This document shows, piece after piece, positions 60,993-64,000 of a DNA stretch of 64,000 nt; position 1 is the first letter of the stretch, and every line of letters starts with the position of its first letter. Below the pieces are notes generated by a model. It worked only from the letters and a program-made list of their open reading frames with translations, was not told where the DNA came from and searched no databases. The DNA is from Pseudomonas cremoricolorata DSM 17059 = NBRC 16634 (GTDB lineage: Bacteria; Pseudomonadota; Gammaproteobacteria; Pseudomonadales; Pseudomonadaceae). The DNA lies in assembly GCF_000425745.1 (NCBI RefSeq), contig NZ_AUEA01000006.1, forward strand, positions 248,001-312,000. Reading direction: 5' to 3'. A program made the position numbers and the translations under genes.

Positions 60993-61000
60993 AACAACAA
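60993..61000 (+). promoter_or_regulatory. Candidate Hfq/Crc (CA) motif in phhA leader
   Basis: AACAACAA, fitting AANAANAA, lies 21 nt before the phhA ATG and just ahead of its AGGAGAG ribosome site. Same sequence and nearly the same distance as in the bkdA1 leader. Confidence 0.6.
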
Positions 61001-61021
61001 AGCTTTCATCAGGAGAGCGAC

Positions 61022-61807
61022 ATGAAACAGACGCACTATGTGGCACGCGAACCCGATGCCAACGGGTTCATCGACTACCCAGCCGCGGAGCATGAGGTGT
61101 GGAACACCCTCATTACCCGCCAGCTCAAGGTGATCGAGGGCCGCGCCTGCGACGAGTTCATGCATGGTCTGGAGCGGCTCGACCTGCCCCACGAACGCAT
61201 TCCGCAACTGAGTGAAATCAATCAGGTACTCGGCGCCACCACCGGCTGGCAGGTCGCCCGCGTACCGGCGCTGATCCCTTTTCAGACCTTCTTCGAGCTG
61301 CTGGCCAGCAAGCGCTTTCCGGTCGCCACCTTCATTCGCACCCCTGAAGAACTCGACTATCTGCAAGAGCCGGACATCTTCCACGAGATCTTCGGCCACT
61401 GCCCGCTGCTGACCAACCCCTGGTTCGCCGAATTCACCCACGCCTACGGCCAGCTGGGCCTGGCGGCCAGCAAGGAGCAACGGGTGTACTTGGCGCGGCT
61501 GTACTGGATGACCATCGAGTTCGGCCTGCTCGACACGGCGCACGGCACGCGCATCTATGGCGGCGGGATTCTCTCCTCGCCCAAGGAAACCCGTTATGCG
61601 CTGTCGGGCGAGCCCGAGCACCAGGCGTTCGATCCGATAGAAGCCATGCGTACGCCCTACCGCATCGATATCCTGCAGCCGGTGTACTTCACCCTGCCCA
61701 GCCTCAAGCGCCTGTTCGACCTGGCCCACGAAGACGTCATGGCGCTGGTCGCCCAGGCGACCGCGCTTGGCCTGCATGCCCCCAAATTCCCGCCCAAGGC
61801 TGCCTGA
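61022..61807 (+). CDS. phhA: Phenylalanine 4-hydroxylase
   Basis: A 261-residue, tetrahydrobiopterin-dependent iron enzyme converting phenylalanine to tyrosine. The iron ligands are intact: His121 and His126 ([13 protein letters not shown]) and Glu166 ([10 protein letters not shown]). ATG 61022 has a good AGGAGAG site; the longer in-frame reading is rejected. It works with PhhB, which regenerates the cofactor. Confidence 0.97.
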   Translation: MKQTHYVAREPDANGFIDYPAAEHEVWNTLITRQLKVIEGRACDEFMHGLERLDLPHERIPQLSEINQVLGATTGWQVARVPALIPFQTFFELLASKRFPVATFIRTPEELDYLQEPDIFHEIFGHCPLLTNPWFAEFTHAYGQLGLAASKEQRVYLARLYWMTIEFGLLDTAHGTRIYGGGILSSPKETRYALSGEPEHQAFDPIEAMRTPYRIDILQPVYFTLPSLKRLFDLAHEDVMALVAQATALGLHAPKFPPKAA

Positions 61808-61845
61808 GGCGCCTTGTCTCATTATTTCTGCAAGGAATCGTTGCC

Positions 61846-62205
61846 ATGACCACGTTGCACCAGAACCATTGCGAAGCCTGCAGCGCAGACGCGCCGAAAG
61901 TCAGCGAACAAGAGCTGGCCGAACTGATTGGTGAAATCCCCGACTGGAGCGTCGAAGTGCGCGATGGGCACATGGAGCTGGAGCGGGTGTTCCGCTTCAA
62001 GAACTTCAGGCACGCCCTGGCCTTCACCAATGCCGTGGGCGAGATCGCCGAAGCCGAGGGCCATCACCCGGGCCTGCTGACCGAATGGGGCAAGGTCACC
62101 GTGACCTGGTGGAGCCATTCGATCAAAGGCCTGCACCGCAACGATTTCATCATGTGCGCCCGCACCGACCAGGTCGCCGAGAATGCCGAAGGGCGAAAGA
62201 CGTGA
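61846..62205 (+). CDS. phhB: Pterin-4a-carbinolamine dehydratase PhhB
   Basis: A 119-residue dehydratase that recycles the pterin product of PhhA. The active-site motif [20 protein letters not shown] has His73 and His74, with His91 nearby. It starts 38 bp after phhA and is preceded by a CAAGGAA site. No aromatic aminotransferase gene (phhC) follows. Confidence 0.97.
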   Translation: MTTLHQNHCEACSADAPKVSEQELAELIGEIPDWSVEVRDGHMELERVFRFKNFRHALAFTNAVGEIAEAEGHHPGLLTEWGKVTVTWWSHSIKGLHRNDFIMCARTDQVAENAEGRKT

Positions 62206-62207
62206 GC

Positions 62208-62240
62208 TGCAAGCCACGAGCGTGAAGCTCAAAGCTCAAA
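62208..62240 (+). repeat. AGCTNCAA-type string after phhB
   Basis: Imperfect repeats of the GCTGCAAG / AGCTCAA type, like the tandem string at 11695-11747. Probably a common non-coding repeat of this group. Confidence 0.5.
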
Positions 62241-62333
62241 ACGGTCACACAAACTCCGGTATGCTGCCCCGGCTACAGCTTGCCCAGGCCTGCCTGGTGC
62301 TGTCCGTTGACTCATCCTTGCGAGGACCTCGAG

Positions 62334-62462
62334 ATGCATGAAATCCCGAACCATCCCTTCCCAAGCCTGAACCCCGAAGAGCCTGCCGTTAGCGCCCAGG
62401 CCGAACCCGCAACGACGTCCGAGCATGACGTCGAAGAACCCGCCAGCGCCGAACAGGACTGA
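62334..62462 (+). CDS. Possible small acidic protein
   Basis: A 42-residue reading frame beginning MHEIPNHPFPSLNPEEPAVS, rich in Glu, Pro and Ala, preceded by GAGGACCTCGAG. It lies between phhB and the TonB receptor. No domain recognised; disordered by composition. It could be a real small protein or chance in a GC-rich frame. Confidence 0.45.
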   Translation: MHEIPNHPFPSLNPEEPAVSAQAEPATTSEHDVEEPASAEQD

Positions 62463-62720
62463 CGCCCCAGCGCATGACGGCGTGAAAAACAGCTGAATGC
62501 CGGGACCACCCGACAGCCGTTTTCCACGCCGCCCTGCCGAACAGCACCCCCCACGCAATCGATAATTTCCCGCCTCTCCACTCGTTCCTCCTACACAGAT
62601 CGGCTTTCTGCTTATAGAGCAGCGGGCCTGCTACCATGTCGCGCGGAAAAATGGCGCAAAGCCATTATCGCCGTCACTCGCGCCTATCGCTGTGTTCCCG
62701 CCCGCCGCCAAGGAGTTCGC

Positions 62721-64000
62721 ATGTCCTCGCTTCACCCTCGCCTGCCGCTGAGCCTGCTGGCCCTGAGCATGTCCCTGCCTGCCCAGGCCTGGGCTGTCGA
62801 AGACGTGACCCTGGCGCCGGTGGAGATTTCCGGCAGCGTCTCGAGCAACGGCTATCAGGCACGCGACGCACAAGTCACCGGCAAGTCGGCGACGCCGCTG
62901 CTCGACACACCAGCGGCCGTCAGCGTGTTCAACCGGCAACTGCTGGACGATCGCCAGGTGCGCCTGCTCAGCGAAGTGCTACAGAGCGACGCCTCGGTGG
63001 GCGAAAGCTACGCACCGATCGGCTACTACGAAAACTTCAACGTGCGCGGGTTCGCCCTCAATGCGGCCAGCAGCTACCGCATCAATGGCCAGACCATTGC
63101 CGGCGAGCAGAACGTCGCGCTGGAGAACAAGCAGCAGGTGGAACTGCTCAAGGGCTTGTCGGGCCTGTACAGCGGCGTTGCCGAACCGGGCGGGCTGATC
63201 AACTACGTGACCAAACGCGCCGAAGACGTGCGCAGCGTCACCGTCGCCAGCAACGAGCAGGGCGAACGTTACCTGGCCACCGACCTGGGCGGCTGGTTCG
63301 GCAGCGAGCGGCAGTTCGGCCTGCGCGCCAACCTGGCCCATGAAGACATCCGCTCCTACGTCGATCACGCCGACGGCCGCCGCGACTTCGCCTCGCTGGC
63401 CTTCGACTGGCAGATCAGCCCCGCAGCCACCCTGCAACTGGACGCCGAGTACCAGCACCGCGAACAGCAGTCGGTGCCGGGCTACCAACTGCTGGGCAAC
63501 AGCGCCCTGCCCCACGGCGTGAACCCGCGCGACCGCCTCGGCTACCAGAGCTGGGCCAAGCCGGTGCAGAGCGATTCGCTGAACCTCGGCGGGCGCTTCG
63601 AATACCGCTTCGACGACATCTGGACCGGTGCAGTCAGCGCCTCGCGCAGCCAGGTGGTGATCGACGACTACAGCGCCTTCGCCTGGGGCTGTTATGGCGC
63701 GCCAAGCTGCGCCGATGCAGTCAATCCCAATTACTTCAGCCCCGAAGGCGACTACGACCTCTATGACTTTCGCAGCCCCGACGACACCCGCCGGGTGGTC
63801 GAGGCGCAGGCCACTCTCAATGGCCGCTTCGACGCCTTGGGCGTGAGCCACGACCTCACAATGGGCAGCACCGCGCAGCGCCGTACCCTCGATCAACGGC
63901 CGTACTACAGCGAGTACGTCGGCGCCGGCAACATCGGCGAAGATGCCCCGCCCGCCGACCCTGCCACACGCGCCAATGGCCGCCTCGAGCGACGCCTGGA
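62721..64000 (+). CDS. TonB-dependent siderophore receptor, N-terminal part (runs off window)
   Basis: The first 426 residues of a receptor. The signal peptide ends near MSLPAQAWA, a TonB-box-like VTLAPVEISG follows, then a plug domain (LLDTPAAVSVFNRQLLDDRQ; KQQVELLKGLSGLYSGVAEP) and the start of the barrel. An AAGGAG site precedes ATG. No STN domain. A pair of cysteines (WGCYGAPSCADAV) lies in an extracellular-loop position. The C-terminal part is outside the window; ligand unknown. Confidence 0.9.
   Translation, partial: MSSLHPRLPLSLLALSMSLPAQAWAVEDVTLAPVEISGSVSSNGYQARDAQVTGKSATPLLDTPAAVSVFNRQLLDDRQVRLLSEVLQSDASVGESYAPIGYYENFNVRGFALNAASSYRINGQTIAGEQNVALENKQQVELLKGLSGLYSGVAEPGGLINYVTKRAEDVRSVTVASNEQGERYLATDLGGWFGSERQFGLRANLAHEDIRSYVDHADGRRDFASLAFDWQISPAATLQLDAEYQHREQQSVPGYQLLGNSALPHGVNPRDRLGYQSWAKPVQSDSLNLGGRFEYRFDDIWTGAVSASRSQVVIDDYSAFAWGCYGAPSCADAVNPNYFSPEGDYDLYDFRSPDDTRRVVEAQATLNGRFDALGVSHDLTMGSTAQRRTLDQRPYYSEYVGAGNIGEDAPPADPATRANGRLERRL

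Noticed and set aside
62650-62672. Possible Fur box / inverted repeat AATGGC-N5-GCCATT followed by TATCG before the third TonB receptor
   Set aside because: Only the CATTATC half matches Fur well; the left half does not, so I did not list it as a site.

Overview
The window is a stretch of Pseudomonas chromosome, most likely from the P. putida group. The reasons are high GC content, the flagellar gene order running into ycgR and then the bkdR/bkdA1-A2-B-lpdV branched-chain keto-acid operon, an AmrZ almost identical to the known pseudomonad protein, the aot/argR/aru arginine block, and the phhR/phhAB phenylalanine locus. The species cannot be fixed from the sequence alone. I see no prophage, insertion sequence, CRISPR array or rRNA.

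Layout. 1-11.7 kb: flagellar and chemotaxis genes. On the minus strand these are flgB-C-D-E plus a small exported protein, then flgF-G-H-I-J (flgJ is cut by the window edge), and cheV-cheR. On the plus strand they are flgA, flgM, flgN and ycgR. Sigma-54 type promoters precede flgB, flgF and probably flgA; sigma-28 type promoters precede cheV and flgM. 11.8-15.5 kb: a TonB-dependent siderophore receptor and an MFS transporter that converge on a REP pair. 15.8-21.4 kb: bkdR and the bkd operon. 21.5-29.6 kb: a more accessory-looking stretch with a second TonB receptor (under a Zur-like box), a small conserved protein, a GNAT acetyltransferase, a BASS-type transporter, and a LysR regulator between two MFS pumps. 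29.6-34.9 kb: a pstSCAB phosphate transporter followed by a Fic-fold protein lacking the catalytic histidine and a HAD hydrolase.

35.2-43.9 kb: a lipoprotein, tRNA-Arg(CCT), phnN, amrZ, mgtE, two identical tRNA-Arg(ACG), tRNA-Ser(GCT), csrA, lysC and alaS. 44.1-56.1 kb: complete arginine uptake and arginine succinyltransferase degradation (aotJQMP-argR, then aruCFG-astDB-small gene-astE), with ArgR-type sites before aotJ and aruC. 56.5-62.2 kb: acsA, a DUF2790 protein, phhR and phhAB. 62.7 kb to the end: the start of a third TonB receptor.

How it works together. Much of the window is catabolism (branched-chain amino acids, arginine, phenylalanine, acetate) plus nutrient capture (iron or zinc, phosphate, magnesium) and motility with its regulators (FlgM, YcgR, AmrZ, CsrA). 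Three catabolic transcripts (bkdA1, acsA, phhA) carry an AANAANAA motif about 21-24 nt before the start codon, which fits shared Hfq/Crc catabolite repression. The least explained items are the Pst-linked Fic-like/HAD pair, a 14-bp element repeated at identical spacing upstream of the flgB and flgF promoters, and the overlapping divergent sigma-54/sigma-28 promoters between flgA and cheV.
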